A stretch of 64,000 nt of DNA from Paenibacillus macquariensis (GTDB taxonomy: Bacteria; Bacillota; Bacilli; Paenibacillales; Paenibacillaceae), in the NCBI RefSeq assembly GCF_900156375.1, contig NZ_FTNK01000010.1, positions 152,891 to 216,890 on the forward strand, given 5' to 3'. The notes under the pieces were generated by a model. It saw nothing but the letters and a program-made list of their open reading frames with translations. It was not told where the DNA came from and made no database searches. This document shows, in pieces, positions 9,339 to 18,446 of this stretch; the first letter of the stretch is position 1; each line of letters starts with the position of its first letter. A program made the translations under genes and the position numbers.

Positions 9339-10265
9339 CTACCTCTTCTGTTTAGGATCGAGTACATCTCTAAGTCCGTCGCCGAATATGTTAATGGCTA
9401 TAACCGTAGCAAATATTGAGAATCCTGGTGGAATCCACAGCCATGGACGCTCTTGGAAATCGATCATATTGTTAGCAGCATCAATCATATTTCCCCATGT
9501 TGGGGTTGGAGGCATTACGCCGAGACCAAAGAAGCTAAGGACAGATTCACTAAGAATCGACCCCCCGATGTTGAGGGTCGCAATTACGATTAATAAGGGC
9601 ACGATATTCGGTAATAAATGATTGAATAACTTGCGCCGGTCACGTAAACCAAGGACTACAGCGGCCTGCATGAATTCACGTTCACGAAGACTAAGCATCT
9701 GTCCTCGTACCATTCGAGCGAGTCCCGGCCAACCCACGAAGCTTAACATCAGCATAACGATGTACATGCGATAATCCGTTGGGATTTTCCATTCGGATAA
9801 CAATGCACCGAATATGAATAGGAGCGGAAGACTCGGAATAGTTAACAGCAAATCTGCAATACGCATAATAATCTGATCGACAATGCCACGATAATATCCA
9901 GCTAGTGCACCAAGCAAAGAACCGATAAATACCGAGAGCATCATCGATGCTAGACCTACAGTCAGAGAGATTCGTCCAGCCTGTAACACGCGCGTCAACA
10001 CATCTCTACCTAGTGCATCTGTACCAAGCCAATGCTTTAAATGAGGTGCTTTATTCATCATAGCCATGTTGATTTTGTTATCTGTGTACGGAGAGAATAA
10101 GGGTCCGATGAAGCAAGCCACAAACATAAAGATCACGACGACAAAGCCAGATACAGCTAACTTATTTTTGCTTAATTTACGTATCGATTGTTTGAACAAT
10201 GAAGATTTCACAGGTGAATCCTTGGTTCTCTTAACGTTCACTAATTTATTTGGGGTCGTTATCAT
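9339..10265 (-). CDS. oppC: Oligopeptide ABC transporter permease OppC
   Basis: The 308-residue inner membrane permease has an N-terminal cytoplasmic tail, a first membrane segment at about 38-60, and then the five-segment transport domain. Family motifs are visible: LGTDALGRDVLTRVLQAGRISL and the EAA-type loop EFMQAAVVLGLRDRRKLFNH. The C-terminus ends FGDGLRDVLDPKQKR, typical of DppC/OppC. ATG 10265 is behind GAGGAGG. It lies 13 bases downstream of oppB. Confidence 0.94.
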   Translation of the reverse strand: MITTPNKLVNVKRTKDSPVKSSLFKQSIRKLSKNKLAVSGFVVVIFMFVACFIGPLFSPYTDNKINMAMMNKAPHLKHWLGTDALGRDVLTRVLQAGRISLTVGLASMMLSVFIGSLLGALAGYYRGIVDQIIMRIADLLLTIPSLPLLFIFGALLSEWKIPTDYRMYIVMLMLSFVGWPGLARMVRGQMLSLREREFMQAAVVLGLRDRRKLFNHLLPNIVPLLIVIATLNIGGSILSESVLSFFGLGVMPPTPTWGNMIDAANNMIDFQERPWLWIPPGFSIFATVIAINIFGDGLRDVLDPKQKR

Positions 10266-10278
10266 AACTCAAGCCTCC

Positions 10279-11235
10279 TCACTGTAATCGGACACGCGGA
10301 TCGGCGACATGGTACAAAATGTCCGATATAAGCGTTCCGAGGACGGTTAGAATAGCAATAAACATCGTAAATCCCATGAGCAAGGGATAATCCCTCAATC
10401 CGAAAGATTGCATATAGAGCTGTCCGATTCCCGGCCAATTAAATATTTTCTCAATAATAAGTGATCCTCCAAAGAGTGCTGGAAGTTCGAATCCAACGAG
10501 TGTGATAGCTGGCAGAAGCGCGTTGCGAAGCGCATGTGTAAATAACACTTTACGCTCTGTAAGGCCTTTCGCTCGAGCAGTACGTATATAATCTTGTTTA
10601 ATGACGTCGATCATGTTACTGCGGAAATAACGGGTTAATGACCCTACACCAAGTAGCGTCATGACAATGACAGGAAGCGTCATATGATGGATGACTTCCT
10701 TCAAATAAGCAATACCTGTAGCGTTACTTCCGGTCGTAAGCATGCCACCTGGAGGTAACCATTTCAAATCAACAGCCAGAATTTTAATAAGAAATAAGCC
10801 GATAAAGAAAGATGGAATAGACATCGCTGCGAAGATAGCCACCATAACGAGTGTATCGAACCAAGAATATTGCTTATACGCAGAAATAACCCCTACGATA
10901 ACTGCAATGACCCATGTCAGAAACGTGGATACGACAGCTAGCAAAAAGGAATTCCATATATACTCGTTAAATAGCTGAAGAACCGGTTTTTGTTGTGCTA
11001 GAGAAAATCCGAAATCACCACGAAATGCATTAGACATCCATATTCCATAACGTTCGAGTAGAGGTTTATTTAAGCCATAGATATCTCTAAGCTCAGCTTT
11101 ACGTTCTGGTGATAATTTAATATTCCCGCTAATGAAGTCTCCGGGTGTCAGTGCATATAGGCAAAATATGAGTAATGAAGCAGCAAATAAAATAACGAAC
11201 ATATAGATCAACCTTTTCGATAAATAAGTGCTCAT
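10279..11235 (-). CDS. oppB: Oligopeptide ABC transporter permease OppB
   Basis: The 318-residue permease forms the channel with OppC. It shows the standard short N-terminus leading straight into membrane segment 1 (about 8-30), the periplasm-side loop with YGLNKPLLERYG, and the EAA loop DYIRTARAKGLTERKVLFTH. It ends HVADPRVRLQ, characteristic of OppB/DppB. ATG 11235 has AAGGAG upstream. It lies 54 bases after oppA. Confidence 0.94.
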   Translation of the reverse strand: MSTYLSKRLIYMFVILFAASLLIFCLYALTPGDFISGNIKLSPERKAELRDIYGLNKPLLERYGIWMSNAFRGDFGFSLAQQKPVLQLFNEYIWNSFLLAVVSTFLTWVIAVIVGVISAYKQYSWFDTLVMVAIFAAMSIPSFFIGLFLIKILAVDLKWLPPGGMLTTGSNATGIAYLKEVIHHMTLPVIVMTLLGVGSLTRYFRSNMIDVIKQDYIRTARAKGLTERKVLFTHALRNALLPAITLVGFELPALFGGSLIIEKIFNWPGIGQLYMQSFGLRDYPLLMGFTMFIAILTVLGTLISDILYHVADPRVRLQ

Positions 11236-11289
11236 GATCGACTCCTTATGTTGGCAGCCCCTGCCATCAAGACAAGGGCTACCTATTTT

Positions 11290-13029
11290 CTACTTCAGGG
11301 ACCAATTAGGTAGACTGCCTGCAAGACCAATGAAAGGACTCACAGTAACATTCTCAATTCGGCCATTGTATGCATAAACGGTTTTCTTATAACTTGTAAA
11401 AATGACAGGCAGCTCATCATTTAGAAGTTGGTATAGTTCGGTGTATATTTTTTTGCGTTCTTCGATATCTGTTGTAGCGAGTCCTTTGTCATATAACTCT
11501 TTGAATTTCGGATTGTCATAGCCTTTAATTTCTCCATTTAGGAATTGTAGGAGACCATCCGATGGATCAGTCAGCATTGGTGTAGAGAAGGATACGAGGT
11601 CGTAATCTCCACCTTCAACTTTGGACACTAGGGAGTTAAAGTCTGCGAACACTTCAGGTTCGAACTTTATGCCCAGTGCTTCGAAATTTTCCTTCGCTAC
11701 AGCGATAAATATATCTGTATTCTTACTCTTGGAACCTAGGAAGTGAATGGACAATGGTTTACCATCTTTCTCACGAATGCCACCAGCTCCAACGGTCCAA
11801 CCTGCTCCATCAAGCAATTCCTTCGCTTTCTCGGGATCATAGTTGTATGGATTAATGCCTTCTTCCGTATAGGACCATGATATCGGTGAAGCTGGGATAT
11901 TTGCCACAGAACCTGCCCCTTGGCTAGCATCAACATAAATACTTTTGCGATCAAGACCATATGTAATCGCTTGTCTTACCGCTTTATCTTTAAGCTGTTC
12001 ATGCTCTAAGTTCGCTTGTAAATAACCGTACGAACTTGGTGTATAAGGAATAACGTTTAGGTAGCCTAATCCTTTTAGCTTGTCGATGTTTTCTTGTGTT
12101 GCACTAAAGGAAGCGTAGTCCACTTCTCCAGTCTCAACGAACTGCCACACGTCACCTTCCGTCGTTTTATATATGAAATGTTCAGTCGCGGGTTTTCCTT
12201 TGTAATAATATTCATTGGCTACGAATCGAACTTCTTGACCAGGAATGAACTTCTCTAACGTGTAAGGACCGTTACCTACTGGTTTCTCATGAAGTTTCTT
12301 GATGTAATCTAACTGACCGAATTTATAATCCTTACCATAATAGGCTTTAGATAACACATTCGAACCAAGTGTTACTAAGGCTGTGGCATTAGGCTTCTCT
12401 AACGTAACGGAAATCGTCTTCGGATCAGTGACTTTTATGCCTGTAATGGTTGTAGCTGTACCCGCTTTATACGCTGCACCGCCTACAACATTTAGAGTAA
12501 GCACTTGGGAATCTCCGTCATACGCCTTATCGTGAAGAATCGTCCATGTAAAGGCTACATCATCTGCCGTTAGTGGTGATCCATCGCTGAATTTCAAGTC
12601 ACTCTTTAGGTGGAAGGTGTAGGTGAGCGCATCGTCAGATATATCCCAACTTTCTGCAAGTTCAGGAACAGGGAGTCCCTTATCATCTACATTTATAAGG
12701 GATGCGTATAGTAAGGAGGATACATTTCCGTCATATCCACTTTGTTGGAAATAAGGAGTGAATGCGCCACTTGGATCCGTTAATCCAACAATGATGGTAT
12801 CTGTACGTTTTTGTGCGACAGCAGGAAGCTTGGATAAGTCAGTCGCTGTGAAAGGTTCTGTAAGCCCAACAACAGTACTAGCAGGAGTCTCCTGAGTTGT
12901 AGTCGCCGGTACTGTTGTTGATTTCGTATTGCTAGCAGAATTACTACTGCTATTGTTATTCGAGCAAGCTGACACCAACAATGAACTAGCAATCAGTAAT
13001 GACGTTAATAAAAAAATACCTCTTTTCAT
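11290..13029 (-). CDS. oppA: Oligopeptide-binding lipoprotein OppA
   Basis: The 579-residue family 5 solute-binding lipoprotein has a lipobox VSAC with lipidated Cys22, then a Ser/Asn/Thr-rich linker to about residue 45. Family features include LAESWDISDDALTYTFHLKS, FSDGSPLTADDVAFTW and NPYNYDPEKAKELLDGAGW. It captures peptides outside the cell for OppBCDF. It is the first gene of a five-gene minus-strand operon and has a good promoter upstream. Whether it binds general nutrient peptides or signalling peptides cannot be told from sequence; the latter matters because a candidate peptide-pheromone gene lies 17 kb away. Confidence 0.94.
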   Translation of the reverse strand: MKRGIFLLTSLLIASSLLVSACSNNNSSSNSASNTKSTTVPATTTQETPASTVVGLTEPFTATDLSKLPAVAQKRTDTIIVGLTDPSGAFTPYFQQSGYDGNVSSLLYASLINVDDKGLPVPELAESWDISDDALTYTFHLKSDLKFSDGSPLTADDVAFTWTILHDKAYDGDSQVLTLNVVGGAAYKAGTATTITGIKVTDPKTISVTLEKPNATALVTLGSNVLSKAYYGKDYKFGQLDYIKKLHEKPVGNGPYTLEKFIPGQEVRFVANEYYYKGKPATEHFIYKTTEGDVWQFVETGEVDYASFSATQENIDKLKGLGYLNVIPYTPSSYGYLQANLEHEQLKDKAVRQAITYGLDRKSIYVDASQGAGSVANIPASPISWSYTEEGINPYNYDPEKAKELLDGAGWTVGAGGIREKDGKPLSIHFLGSKSKNTDIFIAVAKENFEALGIKFEPEVFADFNSLVSKVEGGDYDLVSFSTPMLTDPSDGLLQFLNGEIKGYDNPKFKELYDKGLATTDIEERKKIYTELYQLLNDELPVIFTSYKKTVYAYNGRIENVTVSPFIGLAGSLPNWSLK

Positions 13030-13119
13030 GATTTCATCCCCATATCCCTATAAATTTTATGTACATCTTTAAATAATAATTCCGATCCGTTAAGTGTGAT
13101 TAACGCTCGATAAGGTATA

Positions 13120-13148
13120 TTATAGAAACTAAATTAAGTTCTGTAAAT
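13120..13148 (-). promoter_or_regulatory. Promoter of the opp operon
   Basis: Read on the minus strand: -35 TTTACA (13143-13148), a 17-base spacer, and -10 TATAAT (13120-13125), about 90 bases before oppA. An inverted repeat TTCTCT-ACGA-AGAGAA (13167-13182) sits just upstream of the -35 and could be an activator site. Confidence 0.75.
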
Positions 13149-13303
13149 AGAGAACTGTTAAATATTTCTCTACGAAGAGAAGCTTGTGAAATTTTAACGA
13201 AAAAAAGAAGCCTAATCACGCTTTGAAGTGTACCCCTTGTAAAGGGAAATTTACTTCTTGCAGTGAGAGGACTTAGTCTTTCAATCAATGTATATGTATG
13301 TGG

Positions 13304-14215
13304 TTATGGTTGCAAAAAATCGAGTATTTGGTTATTCATATGACGAATTCCTTCAAGTCGTAGACTATAATCAGTTACATTCTCCCCTTCGATATAAGCA
13401 TGGAGTAAACCTGAACTGCGAAGGTTAAATATATGATCATGAACAATACCCTTGGATAACCCTGCACTTTTTACGATTTCTGTAAAGGTTTTACGTTCAC
13501 CGTGTAGAGATTGCAATATCTTTAATCTACTTTTTTCCCCTAAACTTCTGATCGTCCGATACATATATGCCGATATATCATTCTCTTCTCCAAGTGATAT
13601 CCTGGATGCATACTGGCATAACGTCAATTTCCCATAAGAGTAGATAATATTAGCAGGTTGGAAATGATACTGGGGCACAAGTACCACGGTTTCTAAGCCT
13701 TCTACAGGAACGAAATAAAAACCATTTGTTGTTGTATTCACAACTTCTGAGGTATTCTGACTTTGCGCTAATTCAAGCTTTTTATCATCGGAGTGTTGTT
13801 GTAAAGCTTCCAAGATGGTGGGACTACATCGACTGAAATACTGAAGATTCCATTCAGATAGCAGATACATGATCTGGTTGCGGTAATCGTTCATATTACT
13901 CGGAAAGGTATTAACATATTCAGAAAGAGCTTCATAGATTTGGCCTATGGATAGTCCGTCAATCCATTTAAGAACGCTTACTACACTTTCCTTATGTGGA
14001 CATAAATGAATGAGCAAATACATTGCTTTCCAATCATTGTTTAATTCTGTAGCCTCTAAGCGAGAGGTAAGTTCCGCTGATAACTGACTTTCTGTTTCTT
14101 TAGCCCATGAGGAACCTAATTCGGTTTTTTTATAGGATTTCTTGCAAATAAAAGAATGTAGGCTATTCATCAACTCGTGAATTGGATGAAATTGTATGTC
14201 CACATGGTATGTCAT
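13304..14215 (-). CDS. Transcriptional regulator with C-terminal ArsR-type winged helix
   Basis: The 303-residue protein has an N-terminal ~200 residues not recognised and a C-terminal ArsR-like winged helix of about 80 residues. That domain begins TIRSLGEKSRLKILQSLHGE and continues FTEIVKSAGLSKGIVHDHIF, where the recognition helix lies. The general layout resembles DUF5937-type ArsR regulators. No metal-binding cysteine motif is evident, so the N-terminal region probably senses something else. It is encoded upstream of oppA on the same strand, with 274 bases and a separate promoter between, so it may regulate the peptide importer. ATG 14215 follows a strong AGGAGGTG. Confidence 0.8.
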   Translation of the reverse strand: MTYHVDIQFHPIHELMNSLHSFICKKSYKKTELGSSWAKETESQLSAELTSRLEATELNNDWKAMYLLIHLCPHKESVVSVLKWIDGLSIGQIYEALSEYVNTFPSNMNDYRNQIMYLLSEWNLQYFSRCSPTILEALQQHSDDKKLELAQSQNTSEVVNTTTNGFYFVPVEGLETVVLVPQYHFQPANIIYSYGKLTLCQYASRISLGEENDISAYMYRTIRSLGEKSRLKILQSLHGERKTFTEIVKSAGLSKGIVHDHIFNLRSSGLLHAYIEGENVTDYSLRLEGIRHMNNQILDFLQP

Positions 14216-14269
14216 CGCACACCTCCTGATATGTATTCTCTTATAATCCGTTACAGCGTTAATGTCTTA

Positions 14270-14326
14270 ATCTTATGGTATAGGATAGGAAATGTGCAAG
14301 TTCTACTGTAATCATTCACATTACAG
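14270..14326 (-). promoter_or_regulatory. Promoter and palindromic operator of the ArsR-type regulator
   Basis: On the minus strand: -35 TTGCAC (14294-14299), an 18-base spacer, and -10 TAAGAT (14270-14275). Immediately upstream is a perfect inverted repeat with 7-bp arms, CTGTAAT and ATTACAG (14306-14326), separated by 7 bases. It is a candidate operator, possibly autoregulatory. Confidence 0.55.
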
Positions 14327-14370
14327 TCATTTTGGGTAAGTTCAGTCTGGCGTATGTAACCGTGTGAAAA

Positions 14371-14405
14371 TAATAAAAAAGACTGTCGAGTGTGTTCTCG
14401 ACAGC
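14371..14405 (-). terminator. Terminator of udk
   Basis: CTGTCGAG (14383-14390) pairs with CTCGACAG (14397-14404). In minus orientation the stem is followed by a T-run (A-run at 14373-14380). It ends the udk transcript, about 130 bases past its stop codon. Confidence 0.85.
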
Positions 14406-14533
14406 CTGTAACTGCGGTAGATCAACGGATCTACCTATTTCATTGTAAATATGGGAGTTCTCGCTACGATATAGCATCTTGGGGCCGGTGGAATCCGCTC
14501 GAACCTGAGAAATATGTTGCCATGAAATGTGAC

Positions 14534-15157
14534 CTATACTCGGTCGCCCGTTAAGTATTTCTCAGTCAGAATAGACAACATTTGAATGCCAACTTCATTA
14601 TGTCCACCTTGGGGGATGATCAAGTCTGCATATTTCTTAGATGGCTCGATGAACGCTTCGTGCATCGGCTTAACCGTATTCAAATATTGATTGTGGATCG
14701 ATCGTATCGTACGACCGCGTTCTTCGATATCTCGAAGCACTCGACGAAGGATACGAACGTCAGGATCTGTATCGACGAATACCTTGATATCGATCATGTT
14801 TCGGAGGTTCTCATCAGATAGTAGATGAAGCCCTTCGAGAATGAAGATATTGTTAGGCTTAAGCTCTACCGTTTCGGTTACGGAACGAGCATGAACCGTG
14901 AAGTCATATACTGGAGCGTGTGCGGTTTGGCCACTTTTCACACAACTAAGGTGCTTAATGAGCAGTTCATTGTCGAAAGCGAGCGGATGATCGTAATTAA
15001 TCGATTCGCGTTCAGCCATGCTGAGATGTGAATGGTCCTTATAATAGTTATCTTGAGATATAAAAGTTATTTTATCTGATCCAAGACGTTCAATGACGGA
15101 GCGAGCTACCGTAGTCTTTCCGGAGCCGGTGCCGCCTGCGATACCGATAATTAGCAT
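14534..15157 (-). CDS. udk: Uridine kinase
   Basis: The 207-residue cytosolic enzyme phosphorylates uridine and cytidine in pyrimidine salvage. The P-loop GGTGSGKTT spans residues 8-16. Further family motifs are FISQDNYYKDHSHL, NYDHPLAFD and FILEGLHLL, with the later segment RILRRVLRDIEERGRTIRS. Length matches the family. ATG 15157 is preceded by AGGGAGG. It is monocistronic, with a terminator downstream. Confidence 0.96.
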   Translation of the reverse strand: MLIIGIAGGTGSGKTTVARSVIERLGSDKITFISQDNYYKDHSHLSMAERESINYDHPLAFDNELLIKHLSCVKSGQTAHAPVYDFTVHARSVTETVELKPNNIFILEGLHLLSDENLRNMIDIKVFVDTDPDVRILRRVLRDIEERGRTIRSIHNQYLNTVKPMHEAFIEPSKKYADLIIPQGGHNEVGIQMLSILTEKYLTGDRV

Positions 15158-15442
15158 GGCGATTCAATAAACCTCCCTTAATGATTGCCGTTGCGCAATT
15201 CCAATATTGTAGCACAGCGTTAACAAATTTTCACCTCGGTAAGGCACGATCTAACAATTAACGCAATAACGTGACAAAATAATGTACAGAACTTTTATGA
15301 GATAAAGGTAATATGGAATACTTGACCAGTTTTTATGCAATCTATATCGATTTTTAGAGTTTTTCTATGAGGTTTGCTGTACATGGGACTGTGGCTGTAT
15401 AAGTCCATTGCTTTTAATTAGAATAAATTGTTAATTGATCCA

Positions 15443-15485
15443 CAGTGGACAATCCACTGCACTTACGTTATTCTATACCTAGAAT
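15443..15485 (+). promoter_or_regulatory. Promoter of the padR operon overlapped by two palindromes
   Basis: A possible promoter is -35 TGGACA (15446-15451), a 17-base spacer, and -10 TATTCT (15469-15474). A perfect palindrome CAGTGGA-CAA-TCCACTG (15443-15459) covers the -35, and a second, ATTCTA-TACC-TAGAAT (15470-15485), covers the -10. Both would block polymerase if bound, which fits PadR autorepression, but neither is the classical ATGT/ACAT PadR box. Confidence 0.5.
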
Positions 15486-15535
15486 ACATATGCATAGTGA
15501 TCCAAGGTATGGAGTGGCGGGAGGAGTTCATAAGA

Positions 15536-15868
15536 ATGAGTGTTCCAAAAGAAATGCTGAAAGGTAGTACAGGCACCTTAGTGCTTACGCTACTAGCGCG
15601 TCAAGATCTATATGGCTATGAGTTAATTAAGGAATTAGAACGTTGTTCTGATGGCGTATTTGTACTTAAAGAAGGAACGTTATACCCGATTCTACACGCG
15701 ATGGAGACAGAAAATTGGGTAGAGGCTTATTGGTCTCAAGTTGAAGGCCGCAAACGTAAATATTATCGTCTTACCGAGACGGGCAGAGGACAGTTAAGTA
15801 AGAAGAAGGCAGAGTGGGCATTATTCCGAAATGCTGTCGATAACGTGATCGGGGAGGGAACCCTATGA
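15536..15868 (+). CDS. PadR family transcriptional repressor
   Basis: The 110-residue winged-helix protein is of PadR subfamily 2 size. Typical sequence: LLARQDLYGYELIKELERCS, then LKEGTLYPILHAME and the wing segment GRKRKYYRLTETGRGQL. Start ATG 15536 follows GGGAGGAG (15519-15526); the frame extends further upstream but without a ribosome site and with a composition unlike the family. It overlaps the next gene by 4 bases (ATGA), so the two are translationally coupled. That layout, a PadR next to a membrane protein with a helical N-terminal prefix, is common in Firmicutes; the repressor probably controls its partner. Confidence 0.9.
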   Translation: MSVPKEMLKGSTGTLVLTLLARQDLYGYELIKELERCSDGVFVLKEGTLYPILHAMETENWVEAYWSQVEGRKRKYYRLTETGRGQLSKKKAEWALFRNAVDNVIGEGTL

Positions 15869-17181
15869 TTCGCAAACATGAAGCGATTCGAGCATACCTC
15901 AATGACGTATGCTCCCGAGTCCGTTCACAAGCAGCCCATCGGGATATTCGGCATGAGTTGGAGAATCACCTAGAAGAGCTTGTGTTGGAACGAGAAGAAG
16001 ATGGAATGGAACGAGATGAAGCCGTACTTTGGGCTATTCGCCAGATGGGAAGTCCTACAGAAGTGGGAGATGGACTGCATTCAGTACATCGTCCAAGGAT
16101 GCATTGGGGATTGTTAGTGGGTGTCTTGATGTTTGTGATATTAGGGATTATTGCGATGTTTGCGGTAGGACAAGCCATGATAGGAGGCAGTGGTTGGCAG
16201 TATGCTAATTCAAAATTAGTGGCCATATGTTTGGGTATGGTACTCATGGGTTTCTTCTATTTTTTTAATTACCTGAAGATAAGATCTGTTTCCTTTGCTT
16301 TATACGCTGTCATTATCGTAGGCATGATATTAACCGAACTGTTAGGGATTACTGTGAACGGAAGCAGTTATTGGCGGTTTTACTTCATCTCCATTGACTG
16401 GTTTGGTAGTAGCCCCTATTTGTTGATGGTTGCAGCACCGGGCATGATCATGAATTGGAAGAATCATAAGTGGTTCTGGTTGCTAACGACCACTACCTTG
16501 TTAGTTGTCCCCGCGGTTCTATTTCTATCTTTTTCAACGTTGAGTAATTTGATGCTATATTTAGCGGGTTACCTTCTACTTCTCTTGTTCATGACAAGAA
16601 ATTGGTGGGTAATAGGGATACATGGCATAGGGATGGGACTATTAATGTTTCTAGGTATAATAAAAAAGGATTATCCAATGGAAGCTTTATTTGCATTTTT
16701 AAATCCCGAGAGGGACCCTCAAGGGTCAGGCTATTTGTATCGTGTAGCGGAAGAGAGTATTCGCTCGGCAGGTTGGTGGGGTCATGGGATATCGGAAGAA
16801 ATAACGAGGGCAATTCCAAAAATTCCGACCGATAATATTGCTGTCTTTCTAATTTCTAGTTTTGGTTGGGCATTTGGGATTGTTATTTTACTTAGCTTAG
16901 TGTATTTTGTTGGGCGGCTTCTTCAGTCGAATCGAGCTGTAAGGGAGCCTTATGGTAGAGCGCTTGGAATGGGGTTGGCAGGAATGATTAGCTTCCAGCT
17001 GGGATATAGTTTGTTGATGTCACTTGGGCTTGTCCCTATGGTGGGAATGCCATTTCCATTCCTGAGTTTCGGAGGTAGTCATCTTATGATTGAAATGGCT
17101 GTGATGGGTATGGTATTAGGCATTTATCGAAGAAAAGACATGGTGGGAAGTCGTGGGGATTTGAATGCTCAAAGACTATAG
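15865..17181 (+). CDS. FtsW/RodA/SpoVE-like membrane protein with N-terminal permease-prefix domain
   Basis: The 438-residue protein starts with a ~75-residue soluble helical region rich in charged residues (RDIRHELENHLEELVLEREE, then AIRQMGSPTEVG), the 'permease prefix' type found with PadR partners. About ten membrane segments follow. The C-terminal part has FPFLSFGGSHLMIEMAVMG, matching the SFGGS region of SEDS proteins (FtsW, RodA, SpoVE), which polymerise peptidoglycan glycan strands. Many residues of the SEDS core were not checked, and this subgroup diverges from the housekeeping members, so glycosyltransferase activity is inferred, not shown. Coupled to padR by a 4-base overlap. Confidence 0.8.
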   Translation: MIRKHEAIRAYLNDVCSRVRSQAAHRDIRHELENHLEELVLEREEDGMERDEAVLWAIRQMGSPTEVGDGLHSVHRPRMHWGLLVGVLMFVILGIIAMFAVGQAMIGGSGWQYANSKLVAICLGMVLMGFFYFFNYLKIRSVSFALYAVIIVGMILTELLGITVNGSSYWRFYFISIDWFGSSPYLLMVAAPGMIMNWKNHKWFWLLTTTTLLVVPAVLFLSFSTLSNLMLYLAGYLLLLLFMTRNWWVIGIHGIGMGLLMFLGIIKKDYPMEALFAFLNPERDPQGSGYLYRVAEESIRSAGWWGHGISEEITRAIPKIPTDNIAVFLISSFGWAFGIVILLSLVYFVGRLLQSNRAVREPYGRALGMGLAGMISFQLGYSLLMSLGLVPMVGMPFPFLSFGGSHLMIEMAVMGMVLGIYRRKDMVGSRGDLNAQRL

Positions 17182-17244
17182 ATTTCCTTGATCATCATAT
17201 GTAGATGGCGGTGAACTTACACCACTTATTGCTCCGCCAATTCC

Positions 17245-17272
17245 AAGCCGACCACCTGAGGTCGGCTTTTTT
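17245..17272 (+). terminator. Terminator of the padR operon
   Basis: AAGCCGACC (17245-17253) pairs with GGTCGGCTT (17260-17268) and is followed by T-residues. Confidence 0.93.
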
Positions 17273-17351
17273 AGGATAGTGTCGCCAGCTCAAGTAGAAA
17301 AGGATATACTTTTTATATAAAGGGTTGATACGAAAAGGAGTTGTATTTAGG

Positions 17352-18446
17352 ATGAACACGAAGTCTTTAGTAGAAGCATTTAATGACACAGCTTATAAAC
17401 TTGGAGGCAATGGCAAACGAAACATTCAAGTATTAATAGAAGCTTTAGCAAATATTGATGGAAATCTTGCAAGTGATATCTATGGTAGGGGTAAATTAAT
17501 CGAAGATTTCCAAGATCAAATGGCGGATTATTTAGGGAAGGAAACCGCGGTATTTTTCCCCAGTGGAACGATGGCACAACAGATTGCTTTAAGAATATGG
17601 TGTGATCGTAAGGGAGTGAAGCGCGTCGCCTACCATCCTTTATGCCATTTGGAGATCCATGAACAAGATGGTCTGAAAGAATTGCATCACATCGAACCCA
17701 CCTTACTCGCGGACAAGAACAGGTTAATTAATCTTGAAGATGTTCAGAACATGCCAAAGGATATCGCTTGTTTATTACTTGAATTACCTCAACGTGAGAT
17801 TGGTGGTCAATTACCGGATTACGCTGAACTTGAAGCGATTTCTGCTTATTGCCGTGAACAAGGGATCAAGTTGCATCTGGATGGAGCGAGACTTTTTGAA
17901 ATTCTACCCTTTTATCAAAAGACTGCAGCGGAAATTTGTGCACTCTTTGATAGTGTTTATGTATCCTTTTACAAGGGGATTGGTGGGATTGCAGGAGCGA
18001 TCCTCGTAGGGGACAAGGATTTCACGGAAGAATCCAAGGTATGGAAAAGACGTCACGGCGGAGATCTAATTAGTCTGTATCCTTATATCATTAGTTCTGA
18101 GTATTATTTCAAGCAACGCGTGAATAAGATGGGACAGTATTATGAAGAAGCGAAGGAATTAGCAACGTTATATAACAAGTGCCATGGTGTTAAAACAATA
18201 CCAGCAGAGCCGGTATCTAATATGTTTCATGTTCATTTTGAGATGCCTAAGGACCAACTTGAACCTATATTGACCCGTATTTATGAGACAACAGGTGTAG
18301 GGTTAGTTCCATATTTGAATAACACTAGCGAATCAACCTGTTATAGCGAAGTGAGTATTGGAGATCTGTATGCGGAAGTGCCTAAAGATAAGGTGAAGAA
18401 CGCATTTGAACGGTTGGACGAAGAGTTGAGAGTGGGCTTGGGTTAG
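17352..18446 (+). CDS. Threonine aldolase family PLP enzyme (beta-eliminating lyase)
   Basis: The 364-residue fold-type I PLP enzyme belongs to the beta-eliminating lyase/threonine aldolase family, which cleaves L-threonine or similar beta-hydroxy amino acids to glycine and an aldehyde. Visible motifs: FFPSGTMAQQIAL in the cofactor-binding N-part, LHLDGARLFE (Asp that contacts the pyridine N, about residue 177), and SFYKGIGG with the PLP lysine at Lys208. The family usually reads SLSKGLG, so YKG is slightly divergent. ATG 17352 is preceded by AAGGAG at 11 bases. Substrate specificity is not deducible. Confidence 0.88.
   Translation: MNTKSLVEAFNDTAYKLGGNGKRNIQVLIEALANIDGNLASDIYGRGKLIEDFQDQMADYLGKETAVFFPSGTMAQQIALRIWCDRKGVKRVAYHPLCHLEIHEQDGLKELHHIEPTLLADKNRLINLEDVQNMPKDIACLLLELPQREIGGQLPDYAELEAISAYCREQGIKLHLDGARLFEILPFYQKTAAEICALFDSVYVSFYKGIGGIAGAILVGDKDFTEESKVWKRRHGGDLISLYPYIISSEYYFKQRVNKMGQYYEEAKELATLYNKCHGVKTIPAEPVSNMFHVHFEMPKDQLEPILTRIYETTGVGLVPYLNNTSESTCYSEVSIGDLYAEVPKDKVKNAFERLDEELRVGLG

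Noticed and set aside
13100..13288. A 62-codon minus-strand ORF in the opp leader
   Set aside because: It spans the opp promoter itself and lacks a ribosome site.
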